A stretch of DNA of 64,000 nt, taken from Gammaproteobacteria bacterium (GTDB taxonomy: Bacteria; Pseudomonadota; Gammaproteobacteria; DRLM01). Made by a program: the position numbers and the translations under genes. Of this stretch, positions 54,849-62,943 are shown in pieces. Numbering within the stretch: position 1 is the stretch's first letter; the number at the start of each line of letters is the position of its first letter. The notes beneath the pieces are model-generated. The model made no database searches. It saw nothing but the letters and a program-made list of their open reading frames with translations, and had not been told where the DNA came from. The stretch covers positions 31,527-95,526 of the forward strand of contig JAHFRV010000006.1 in the NCBI GenBank assembly GCA_023266095.1, read 5' to 3'.

Positions 54849-55141
54849 GGCCACTCCACTTGATCGATACATCGCTCAGCAGTCGGAAAGCAAGGACTGT
54901 TTCCTTAACTTTTCGACTTCTGAGCAAGAAACCTTTTACTTTTGCGCCTGCACCCTATCCAGCGCACTGTGCAAGGTGTGCGAACCTGGGAAAGCGTCGT
55001 GTTAATGCCGGCTGCTCAGTAACCGGCTTCAATTTGGCTCACAGGCCCAGTCCGCGAACATGACAACCTTGTTCAGACCGAAAGCGGCTGCAAGTCTACG
55101 CTGGGCCGGCGATGGCAGGTCTGGGCGTCCCCGCCGGCTGA
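54849..55141. promoter_or_regulatory. Gene-free region upstream of the ExbB/D-TPR operon
   Basis: 293 bases between the operon's first gene and the TlpA-like gene (both minus strand). It presumably carries the operon promoter, but no strong -35/-10 pair stands out. It contains no repeat that I could recognise. The AT-rich part is near 54900-54950. Confidence 0.3.
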
Positions 55142-55702
55142 TTATTGCCATTCACTCAATAATTGGCGTAGCTCTTTTTCATAGTCCGGTTCATCCGTAT
55201 CGCGGTAGCCTTTGTGAACGTAACGTTGTTTGCCATCTTTATCGACCAGCACCAGAGTCGGCATGAGGTCGATTTGGTAAAGCGGGGTGATCACTTTGTC
55301 GTGGTCGATGAGGATGGGAAAACCGAGCTGCAGGCCGGCGGCCGTAGCCTGCGCCGCGGCCAGACCGAGGTCCGCGCTCACCGCGAAAGCGCGGGCGCCT
55401 TGGTCATCATAGCGCTTGTATAGCCGGTCCAAGGTTTGCAGTTGCTGTTCGCAGGTGCGACAGCGGTCTTTGAAAAAGGCCAGCATCACCACATGACCGC
55501 GGTATTCCGCCAGGCGCAGGTTGCCGCCTTGGGTGCTTTTCAGGATGAAATCCGGCGCGAGGGGAGCATCCGCGCGGACCAAACCCGGCCAGGCGGCGAC
55601 CAGTGACAATAATAACAACACCACTATGCCCAGCCTGTTCAGCGGGGCTGCCCATAAGTGTGCGATGCGCGGATATAAACGTCCTGCTACTGGGGTCATC
55701 AT
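55142..55702 (-). CDS. TlpA-like thioredoxin-fold protein (CRTC site)
   Basis: 186 residues. One N-terminal membrane or signal segment (about 24-44) then a thioredoxin/AhpC-TSA fold facing the periplasm: APDFILKSTQGGNLRLAEYRG, VVMLAFFKDRCRTC with Cys81 and Cys84, FPILIDHDKVITPLYQIDLMPTLVLVDKDG. The active site reads KDRCRTC, where most TlpA proteins have WCPPC; the two cysteines are still CxxC-spaced. A disulfide reductase or peroxiredoxin-like role is likely. It is not obviously part of the operon that follows at 54848. Confidence 0.85.
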   Translation of the reverse strand: MMTPVAGRLYPRIAHLWAAPLNRLGIVVLLLLSLVAAWPGLVRADAPLAPDFILKSTQGGNLRLAEYRGHVVMLAFFKDRCRTCEQQLQTLDRLYKRYDDQGARAFAVSADLGLAAAQATAAGLQLGFPILIDHDKVITPLYQIDLMPTLVLVDKDGKQRYVHKGYRDTDEPDYEKELRQLLSEWQ

Positions 55703-55901
55703 CTTTCAAGATATGGGGTCTTCATTATCTTCGCGCGGAGCGCTGGGCGCGTGTTCACATACTGCAGGCGAAGGCCAAGTGCGGTGGCTAAGGATAACAC
55801 CAAATTTGCAAGACGGGTAAGCATGGCCTCCCTGCCGCGGTGCGGTCGCGTGTTATGATGAGGCTTCGGCCGGATCGGGCCTTAACGTTTTACTATCCAT
55901 C

Positions 55902-56678
55902 GTGATTCCATCCACTCCCTCTCCGCGTTTCCCTCGCGATTATGTCGTGCCGGCGGTGGCCTTGGTTTTACTCGCCGGGCTGTTGTCGTCGAGCGGCAAC
56001 ATACCGGTGTTTTTATTTTTCAATAAACCGGTCTCGCCCGCTGTTACCGCGCTGTGGGCGCATTGGACGGTGCTGGGCGATGCCTTGTTGTTGATGGTAT
56101 TGACGCTGGTCTTCGTGGGGCGCCGGCCGGAGGTGGTGTGGGCGATATGGATAGCCGCCGTCCTGACGGCATTGGCGGTACATGGATTGAAATGGTGGGT
56201 GACGGCGCCGCGCCCCCCCGCGGTGCTGGACCCAGCGCAGTTGCATGTGGTGGGGTTGGTGTTGCGCAGTGCTGCGTTTCCTTCCGGACATACCGCGGCG
56301 GCCTTCGCTTTCGTCGGAGTGGTGATCTTGAGTCTGCGCCGGGTCTGGCTGACGCTATTGCTGTTGAGTGCGGCATTGGGGGTAGGTGTATCGCGCATGG
56401 CGGTGGGCGCGCATTGGCCGGCGGATGTGCTGACCGGCGCGGCGCTCGGCTGGCTGGGCGCCTGCGCCGCCTTGGCTTTGGCCCGCCGCTGGGCCTGGGG
56501 GTTGTCGCTGTCGGCGCAGCGCATCATGGCGGCGCTGTTGCTGGTTGCCGCACTGGCGATGGTGTGGGGATATGACACCGGTTATCCGCAGGCCGCGATG
56601 ATGCAACGGGTGTTGGCCCTGGTGGCCTTGGCGGTGGCCGCGCCCGGCCTGACCCGCTTGGCGCGGGGCCGGGTGTGA
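55902..56678 (+). CDS. PAP2-family membrane phosphatase
   Basis: 258 residues with six membrane helices, starting at a GTG (no ATG nearby matches). The three phosphatase motifs are present in order: KWWVTAPRP, FPSGHTAA and SRMAVGAHWPADVLTG. These act on lipid phosphates such as undecaprenyl pyrophosphate or phosphatidic acid. The exact substrate is unknown, though an LpxT-like or Und-PP phosphatase role is plausible. It is a single gene, divergent from the TlpA-like gene, and ends at a strong double hairpin. Confidence 0.87.
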   Translation: MIPSTPSPRFPRDYVVPAVALVLLAGLLSSSGNIPVFLFFNKPVSPAVTALWAHWTVLGDALLLMVLTLVFVGRRPEVVWAIWIAAVLTALAVHGLKWWVTAPRPPAVLDPAQLHVVGLVLRSAAFPSGHTAAAFAFVGVVILSLRRVWLTLLLLSAALGVGVSRMAVGAHWPADVLTGAALGWLGACAALALARRWAWGLSLSAQRIMAALLLVAALAMVWGYDTGYPQAAMMQRVLALVALAVAAPGLTRLARGRV

Positions 56679-56720
56679 GCACTCTGACGTTCGGGTCGAT
56701 TCGGCACAAGGATGGGCCGC

Positions 56721-56815
56721 CATTTTCAATGGCGGCCGGCCATTGAAAATGAAGGAAAGCGAAAATCACATTTTTCGCTTTCCTTAGCTTTGAGTAATCC
56801 AGGATGGGATTATTC
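56721..56815. terminator. Three consecutive hairpins between the PAP2 and phosphoribulokinase genes
   Basis: Convergent genes end on each side. Hairpin 1, 56721-56751: a perfect 13-base stem starting CATTTTCAATGGC, five-base loop. Hairpin 2, 56752-56785: a perfect 14-base stem starting AAGGAAAGCGAAAA, six-base loop, with T-rich arms. Hairpin 3, 56792-56815: nine-base arms GAGTAATCC and GGATTATTC with one mismatch. The first two abut with no spacer. Together they form a bidirectional stop. Such neatly stacked perfect palindromes are rarer than one terminator would need. Confidence 0.8.
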
Positions 56816-56845
56816 AGAGCTTCCTTTAATTTACGTATCCCCGGT

Positions 56846-57721
56846 TCATGACCCGGAGCGGCGTTTCTGTTCCATCATGTCGTGGATGATGGGGGTGAGG
56901 ATGATCTCCATCGCGAAGCCCATCTTGCTGCCCGGCACCACCAGAGTGTTGGGACGCGACATCCATGAGTCGTGGATCATCTGCATGTAATACGGGAAGT
57001 CGTGCTTCTTGGGGTAGCGGAAGCGGATGACGATGAAGCTCTCATCGGGCGTGGGGATGTCGCGGGCGATGAACGGATTCGACGTATCGACGATCGCCAC
57101 CCGTTGGAAATTGATATCGGTGCGCGAAAACTGCGGGGTGATGTATTGCACGTAGTCGGGCATGCGGCGCAGGATGGTGTCGACGATGGCGTCGGCGGAA
57201 TAGCCGCGTTCTTTATTGTCGCGGTGGATCTTCTGTATCCACTCCAGGTTGACGATGGGCACCACGCCGATCAACAGATCGACCCATTGGGCGACGTCGA
57301 TACCGTCGGCTACCACGCCGCCGTGCAGGCCTTCATAAAACAGCAAGTCGGAACCGGGCGCGATGGTTTCCCAGGGGGTGAAAGTGCCGGGAGCGGCGTT
57401 ATGCAGCGCGGCCTCTTCGTCGTTGTGGATGTAATAACGTTTCTGGCCCGTGCCGGTTTCACCGTAGGTGCGGAACAATTCTTCCAATCTGTCGAAGACA
57501 TTGGCCTCGGCGCCGAAGTGGCTGAGAGTGCGACCCTCATTGCGGGCCTTTTCAACGGCCTCGCGCATGGTGGCGCGGTCATGACGGTGAAAGCTGTCGC
57601 CTTCCACCACCGCGGCCTTGAGTCCTTCGCGACGGAAGATGTGCTCGAAGGCATTCTTCACCGTGGTGGTGCCGGCGCCGGAAGAACCGGTGACGGCGAT
57701 GACGGGGTGTTTCTTTGACAT
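56846..57721 (-). CDS. prkB: Phosphoribulokinase
   Basis: 291 residues, the class I (bacterial) size. It makes ribulose 1,5-bisphosphate from ribulose 5-phosphate and ATP, the defining step before RuBisCO. The P-loop is GSSGAGTTT (about 12-20); further markers are EGDSFHRHDRATMREA, FYEGLHGG and the catalytic-region HRDNKERGYS. No RuBisCO or other Calvin genes are near, so the gene stands alone as in many proteobacteria. An AAAAGGACC ribosome site precedes the ATG. The 300 bases upstream could hold a CbbR-type site; TTA and TAA half-sites are present but not decisive. Confidence 0.95.
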   Translation of the reverse strand: MSKKHPVIAVTGSSGAGTTTVKNAFEHIFRREGLKAAVVEGDSFHRHDRATMREAVEKARNEGRTLSHFGAEANVFDRLEELFRTYGETGTGQKRYYIHNDEEAALHNAAPGTFTPWETIAPGSDLLFYEGLHGGVVADGIDVAQWVDLLIGVVPIVNLEWIQKIHRDNKERGYSADAIVDTILRRMPDYVQYITPQFSRTDINFQRVAIVDTSNPFIARDIPTPDESFIVIRFRYPKKHDFPYYMQMIHDSWMSRPNTLVVPGSKMGFAMEIILTPIIHDMMEQKRRSGS

Positions 57722-58021
57722 AGCGTGGTCCTTTTTAGTCCATACCTAAATTAACTTGCGATAAACCGTTTTTATTGAATTCTGTTCTCGCGGCGCCAAC
57801 GCTATTATGCGGGCGGACTCACGCGGCAAGACTGACTCGTCCGCGCGACCGGCGAAAGCGGCAAATTATACTGAAGTTTGCCGTTTTGTGCGCGAACCCG
57901 CCGCGTCCAGCCAGCCTGGACGCGGGCTAGAGGACGACCCTCAGGGCCGCGCGCTTGTAATTGCTGGCCCGGAATGCGATTATCGCCTTGTTTTTATTGA
58001 CCTGGAGTGTGGAGGGCTTAC
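57722..58021. promoter_or_regulatory. Divergent region between prkB and the lipoprotein gene, with a ten-base hairpin
   Basis: 300 bases without a gene. It must hold the prkB promoter (minus) and the lipoprotein promoter (plus). CCGCGTCCAG (57901-57910) and CTGGACGCGG (57916-57925) form a perfect ten-base stem with a five-base loop and no T-run, more like an operator or RNA element than a terminator. Near the prkB end the sequence TTAACTTGCGATAA is TTA/TAA-bounded as LysR-type (CbbR) sites are, but the evidence is weak. AATTATACT at about 57863-57871 is a -10-like box on the plus strand. Confidence 0.4.
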
Positions 58022-58624
58022 ATGGTGATGGCGCGTATGCAGGGCTGGACGTGGGTGGCGTTGTTCGCGGTGTTGAGCCTGGGCGGCTGCGCTTCCACTT
58101 TTAATTCTCCTTGGATGAGCGGTACCCAGGTGGATCGAAATCATCACTTGGTGAGTGCGTCCTCGGAGCCGTTGTTCGCCACCGTTTACTTCATCCGCCC
58201 GCAGACCGAAAGGGCCATGGGTTTTTCCGATAACGCGCTTACGGTAAACGTAGACGGTCGTAAATTGCTGACCATCGAAAAAGGCGATTACACCCTGGTG
58301 TACATGCGGCCGCGGCTGAATGCCACGGTGAGCTTGGCGAATCGCACCGAAGTCGGTCCGACCAAGAGCTCGAACACCATGAGTGACGCCGATACCCCCA
58401 ATTGGGTGCAGCGCGGTACTTGGCCCACCAAGGTCATCACCAAGGATTACCATTTCGATTTCGCTGCCGGCAAAAGCTATTTCCTGATGCTGGAGCCGGA
58501 GGACGGTGAATTCCGCGGCGTGTTTTTCGTGGCCAAGAGTGTCGATCTCTTCACCGCCAAGGAAAAAACCCAGCCTTTGCGTGCGGTGGGTTTGGCCGCG
58601 AATCAGCCGCTCGCCAATTTATAG
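58022..58624 (+). CDS. Lipoprotein, DUF2846-like
   Basis: 200 residues. The ATG at 58022 has GGAGGG eight bases before it. Lipoprotein signal VLSLGGC with Cys23. The mature part contains ATVYFIRPQTER followed by VNVDGRKLLTIEKGDYTLVYMRPR and SYFLMLEPEDGEFRGVFF, the beta-sandwich pattern of DUF2846 lipoproteins of unknown role. It stands alone; 165 bases separate it from cysH on the other strand and show nothing recognisable. Confidence 0.78.
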   Translation: MVMARMQGWTWVALFAVLSLGGCASTFNSPWMSGTQVDRNHHLVSASSEPLFATVYFIRPQTERAMGFSDNALTVNVDGRKLLTIEKGDYTLVYMRPRLNATVSLANRTEVGPTKSSNTMSDADTPNWVQRGTWPTKVITKDYHFDFAAGKSYFLMLEPEDGEFRGVFFVAKSVDLFTAKEKTQPLRAVGLAANQPLANL

Positions 58625-58788
58625 GCAAGCTGATGTGATCGCGAAGCTGGACATCGTGCCGCAGCGCATAATGAAATAGCCCCGTCACCGGACCGTGCCT
58701 TTACACACTTTAGCGTTGATTGCCGCTGTCCGTGGAGGATGAGTGGCAGCAAGGCCGGCATGTTGTGCGGTGGCGATGAGGGTTTGGG

Positions 58789-59487
58789 CTATGCGGATTT
58801 TTTGCTATGCAGTCCGCATTCTTTCGATTCGGGATTCTCCCACCACCAGCGGCCGGCACGGATGTCCTCGCCGACGGCGATGGCGCGGGTGCAGGGTGCG
58901 CAACCGATACTGGGATAGTGGCGGTCGTGGAGAGCGTTGTACGGGACGTTGAAATGGCGGATGTAATCCCACACGTCGTTATGGGTCCAGTCGATCAGCG
59001 GGTTGAATTTTTGCAGGCCGTTGCTGGCGTCCCACTCGGAGACGCCGAGATCGGTGCGGGTGGGGGCCTGTTCGCGGCGCAGGCCGGTGATCCAAGATTT
59101 TTTACCTTGCAGTGCGCGCTGCAAGGGTTCCACTTTGCGCATGTGGCAGCAGCTCTTACGCAGCTCCACACTCTCGTAAAAGGCGTTCGGGCCGTGCGCG
59201 GCGATGTAATGCTCGACGGCTTCGTGTTTGGGAAAATACGGCGTGAAACGTTGGCCGTAACGGACCATGGCCGTTTGCATCAAGTCGTAGGTTTCCGCGG
59301 GCAGGCGGCCGGTGTCGAGAGTGAAGATTTCAATGGCGGGCGCGTGTAGGCAGATGAGGTCGGTAAGCACCATGTCTTCGGCGCCGAAGCTGTTGGCGAA
59401 GGTCGCCGGCGCCTGCTCGGCGGCGATGGCGCGCAGCACGGCGACGGCCGCGTCAATTTTATTTTGTAAGGCTGGGCTTAAGTTCAT
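58789..59487 (-). CDS. cysH: Adenylylsulfate (APS) reductase, assimilatory CysH
   Basis: 232 residues. It reduces APS to sulfite with thioredoxin. The iron-sulfur type is shown by the paired cysteines SCCHMRK plus CAPC further on (four cluster ligands), which the PAPS-only enzyme of E. coli lacks, and by the C-terminal ECGLH with the catalytic cysteine. The ATG-proximal NSFGAEDMVLTDLI and TLDTGRLPAETYDL fit the family. Start MNLSP is chosen because a GGAG site precedes it; a TTG five codons earlier is possible. It follows the sulfite reductase gene (155 bases) on the same strand. Confidence 0.92.
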   Translation of the reverse strand: MNLSPALQNKIDAAVAVLRAIAAEQAPATFANSFGAEDMVLTDLICLHAPAIEIFTLDTGRLPAETYDLMQTAMVRYGQRFTPYFPKHEAVEHYIAAHGPNAFYESVELRKSCCHMRKVEPLQRALQGKKSWITGLRREQAPTRTDLGVSEWDASNGLQKFNPLIDWTHNDVWDYIRHFNVPYNALHDRHYPSIGCAPCTRAIAVGEDIRAGRWWWENPESKECGLHSKKSA

Positions 59488-59642
59488 CTCAACACTCTCC
59501 AATTCATATCAGTCAGAGTCGCTCCGCTTTGCGCCGAGTTGGGTGTGGAATGGTCTCGGCGGAGTGAGCAGTATTATGTATGTGCGTGGTCGAGGCCGGT
59601 AAGCGTGACCGCCTTCCTTGCCTTGGGCATCCGCGGTTGAAG

Positions 59643-61958
59643 TCAACCCACTGACGCATTCACCTCGTCAGCTGCTTTGCGGACCTTGATACGGGTGGCG
59701 GTGCCTTGTTCCTCGAAGCTGACGATCTCGTGCCCGTCGCTCTTGAGGCTGGAGCGGACTTGCAGCGAGGGGTCGCCGGAGACGAATAGAAACTCCACTT
59801 CTTCGCCGGCGCCGAACTTGCGCAATTCGTTGCGGGCCTTGATGTAGTGCAGCGGGCAACCGTAGCCGGTGAGGTCTATCACCGTCGCGGCGTTTTTCTT
59901 GGCGGCGGCGATATTGGCGGGTAGCGACGCCGACAGGTCCAGCTGGCGGTCGATGGTTTGGCAGGTCTCGGCCGCGGCGACCATCCACTCGTCCATGGCC
60001 CGCGAGAATTTGGCGAAACTGTCGACATCCGCCTCATCGCGCTGGATTTTCAACTCGGCGCTGAATTGCTCCAGTTGGTCGGCGAGGGCCGCGCTCTGGG
60101 GCAGGTGCGCGCGTATGGCGGCCGCGATTTCGTTGAGGTCGGTGAGGGCCTTTTGTCCGGCGAGGAACAGCAGGGACTGGCCCACCAAACGCAAGGTGTG
60201 CTCGGCGCACTCGGCCGCTTCTTCGTATTTGCGTTGCAGGCCGAAGGCGTTGCGGTAACTGCGTTCGTGGGCGGCCTCGGCGAAGTTGGATGAGACTAGT
60301 TCCTGGGCTGCGCCGGCGCATTCGCCGCCGCCCAATTGCAACACCTTGAAGGAATCGGCCTCGCCGTGATCGCGGGCGACGTTGGCCAGTTCACTTTCCG
60401 CCACCGTGCACAACTCGGCCAGCAGGGTGTTGAAATAACCGGCTGGCTGGCGATGGGTCCATAGGAAGAAGCTCTCGTCGTTCTGGCGCGCCGCGGCATA
60501 GGTGTCATGCACCCGTTTCACCGCGCGCTCGATGCGGGCCGCTGGCACGGTCGGGCCCTTGATGGCCAAGGCGCCGCCACCGCGGCCGTCGCCGCCGAAA
60601 TAGGTTTGGTAGTGGGGGATCAGCTTGCCGTGCAGGCGCTTGCCTTCGCCGTAGATGCCGATGTCGCCGGTCTCCGGCTGGGCGCAGCCGTTGTGGCAGC
60701 CACTGGCGCGGATGCGCAGGTCGTGGACGCCGCCGTTGAGTTTGAGGCCGATGGTCTTTGACGAGGTGATGCCCAGGCGGCAGGTGGAGGTGCCGGGGCA
60801 GGCCACCACATTGTCGCCGGTCGTGGGCTCCCCGAGTCCGAGGGCAGCGACGGCGCCGCGCACCCGCGCGATCTGGGCGCTGGCTACGTTGATCAACATC
60901 AGTTTTTGATCTTGAGTGGCGCGAATCTCGTCGAGTCCCAGCTCCTGCATGAGGGCGGCGAGGCCGCGTAGTTGCGGGGAGTTGATGTCGCCGATCGGCA
61001 CGCTGATTGGGAAGACGTGGAGGCCCGCCTGTTTTTGCGGAATCACGCGGCGCGGCGCGCCGGCGGTCGGGATTTCGCCGCTGGTGGCGCCGGCGGCCCA
61101 CTGGCCTTGCGGATAAGGCTGGCCTTCATAGGCGGTACGGGTGCGCGCTAACTCTTCGCGGTATTTTTCCACGAAGCCTTCCGGGCCGAATTTATCGACC
61201 AGGAATTTGATGCGGGCCTTGGCGCGGCGCTTGCGGTCGGAATAACGGTTGTGGAGGGCGATCAGCGCTTCCATGCAGGGCAGCAGCTCTTTCTCCTCGA
61301 CGAATTCTTCCACGGTGATGGCGTGATGCGGCTTGTGGCCGAGACCGCCGCCCGCAAGAATTTTGAAGCCGAAACGGCCGTTTTTATTCACGGCGACCAC
61401 GCCGAGGTCGTGCATCAGGCCCTGCGCGCAATCGGTCTCGCAGCCGGAGAAGCTCATCTTGAATTTGCGCGGCAAATGCTGAGTCAGCGGGTGGCGCAGA
61501 AAACGGCTGACCGCTGCTTCCATGTGGGTGGTGACGTCGGTGTGCTCGCGGGGGCACATGCCGGACAAGGGGCAGGCGGTGACGTTGCGTACGGTGTTGC
61601 CGCAGGCCTCGCGGGTGGTGAGGCCCGCCGCGCCGAGGCGGCGCATGGCGGTGGCGGTGTCCTTGGTGGGTACGTAATGGACTTGGATGTCTTGGCGGGT
61701 GGTGATGTGCACCACGTCGTGCTGGGCGTATTGGTCGAGGATGTCGGCGATGGCCACCATCTGCTCCGCGTTGAGGCCGCCGCCGGGGAGTTTGACGCGG
61801 ATCATGTGCACCCCGTCCTGGCGTTGGCCGTAGATGCCGTGCTGCAGGCGGAAGGCCATGAAGCGGTCCGGGTCCATCTGGCCGCCGACGAAGGCTTGCA
61901 CGCCTTCGTCGTAACGGTCGATCTCTTCGTGGTTGACCAGGTTTTTAACAATACTCAT
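59643..61958 (-). CDS. cysI: Siroheme sulfite/nitrite reductase with C-terminal TusA-like domain
   Basis: 771 residues from the ATG at 61958. Residues about 1-520 are a hemoprotein of the nitrite/sulfite reductase family: two ferredoxin-like and two 4Fe-4S/siroheme domains. Cluster ligands fit CX5C...CX3C: Cys387 and Cys393 (ACPGTSTC), Cys421 and Cys425 (SGCHNGC). It should reduce sulfite to sulfide by six electrons. Residues about 530-690 form an alpha-helical segment with no recognised domain. The final 81 residues are a TusA/SirA sulfur-carrier domain (ATVIDLTGYGCPLHYIKARN) with the catalytic Cys701 in the CP motif. Neighbouring cysH, cysB and a sulfite exporter indicate assimilation rather than respiratory use. 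Confidence 0.88.
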   Translation of the reverse strand: MSIVKNLVNHEEIDRYDEGVQAFVGGQMDPDRFMAFRLQHGIYGQRQDGVHMIRVKLPGGGLNAEQMVAIADILDQYAQHDVVHITTRQDIQVHYVPTKDTATAMRRLGAAGLTTREACGNTVRNVTACPLSGMCPREHTDVTTHMEAAVSRFLRHPLTQHLPRKFKMSFSGCETDCAQGLMHDLGVVAVNKNGRFGFKILAGGGLGHKPHHAITVEEFVEEKELLPCMEALIALHNRYSDRKRRAKARIKFLVDKFGPEGFVEKYREELARTRTAYEGQPYPQGQWAAGATSGEIPTAGAPRRVIPQKQAGLHVFPISVPIGDINSPQLRGLAALMQELGLDEIRATQDQKLMLINVASAQIARVRGAVAALGLGEPTTGDNVVACPGTSTCRLGITSSKTIGLKLNGGVHDLRIRASGCHNGCAQPETGDIGIYGEGKRLHGKLIPHYQTYFGGDGRGGGALAIKGPTVPAARIERAVKRVHDTYAAARQNDESFFLWTHRQPAGYFNTLLAELCTVAESELANVARDHGEADSFKVLQLGGGECAGAAQELVSSNFAEAAHERSYRNAFGLQRKYEEAAECAEHTLRLVGQSLLFLAGQKALTDLNEIAAAIRAHLPQSAALADQLEQFSAELKIQRDEADVDSFAKFSRAMDEWMVAAAETCQTIDRQLDLSASLPANIAAAKKNAATVIDLTGYGCPLHYIKARNELRKFGAGEEVEFLFVSGDPSLQVRSSLKSDGHEIVSFEEQGTATRIKVRKAADEVNASVG

Positions 61959-62014
61959 TGCAATACACTCCCGCGCCACAACGATTTAGGGCGCTACCTG
62001 TCTATGGGCACTAC

Positions 62015-62794
62015 CTACCAAACAAATTTTACCCCGATCAGCATGAGCATGCTCGCCAAAATGGGGCGCATTACCTTTTCCGGTACCCGGTGACTCAGCC
62101 GGCTGCCGAGATAAATACCCGGCAGAGAGCCGAGCAGCAAGCTGCCCAGCAGTACAAAATCCACGGTTCCCATGTGGAGGTGACCCAGGCCAGCCACTGC
62201 GGTGAGCGGCACGGCATGGGCGATGTCCGTACCCACGATCCGCACGGTGGGCAGGCCCGGATACAAAAAAAACAGTATCGCCGCACCCAACGCGCCGGCG
62301 CCTACCGAGGTGAGGGTGACCAATACGCCTAATACAATACCAGCGCCAATCGTGACAGCCCATCGCCACTGTTTCCATGCCGATATTTTTTGACCGCTCA
62401 AACGCCGCCCCAATTGCTGAAATTCGCCTTTAAAAAGCAAGGCAATGGAGGTCAGGATCAGGGCAAAACCCAGCGCGGTGGTAATAATAGTGTTTAGCTG
62501 TTCATTATGCACGCCTATTTGCTGTAAAACGTAGGTAGTGAGTAGGGAGGTTGGAACACTTCCCGCAGCCAACAGGCCTACAATCCGCCATTCGATAGTC
62601 TTCAGGCGGGAATGGATCCACACCCCGCCGGACTTGGTAATGGCCGCGAATAGCAGATCGGTGCCTACGGCCTTGACGGGCGCGATGCCAAACACATATA
62701 CCAGCAGCGGCGTCATGAGTGATCCGCCGCCGACGCCGGTGAGGCCCACCAAAACTCCGACTAATAAACCAGAAACCGTGTAGCCCCAATCCAT
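62015..62794 (-). CDS. TauE/SafE family sulfite/anion exporter
   Basis: 259 residues with seven or eight membrane helices. The family signature GLTGVGGGSLMTPLLVY is at residues about 17-33, with a second copy-like GVLVTLTSVGAGALGAAIL at about 158-176. Members move sulfite, sulfoacetate, taurine-derived or other sulfur-containing organic anions out of the cell. It lies directly before the sulfite reductase on the same strand (about 55 bases) and may protect from sulfite excess. Substrate is inferred from context. Confidence 0.88.
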   Translation of the reverse strand: MDWGYTVSGLLVGVLVGLTGVGGGSLMTPLLVYVFGIAPVKAVGTDLLFAAITKSGGVWIHSRLKTIEWRIVGLLAAGSVPTSLLTTYVLQQIGVHNEQLNTIITTALGFALILTSIALLFKGEFQQLGRRLSGQKISAWKQWRWAVTIGAGIVLGVLVTLTSVGAGALGAAILFFLYPGLPTVRIVGTDIAHAVPLTAVAGLGHLHMGTVDFVLLGSLLLGSLPGIYLGSRLSHRVPEKVMRPILASMLMLIGVKFVW

Positions 62795-62943
62795 AAAACT
62801 CCTGCGCCGAAATCGCGGCTGCGCTCTCTCACCACCGCGTACCTCGCGGAGACTTAGGTCTGAAGTTAGTTACTCTAACAAGTCTTGTATAGCTGTAAAA
62901 ATAATATAATATTATGAGAATATATTGTTGAGTTATATCGACT

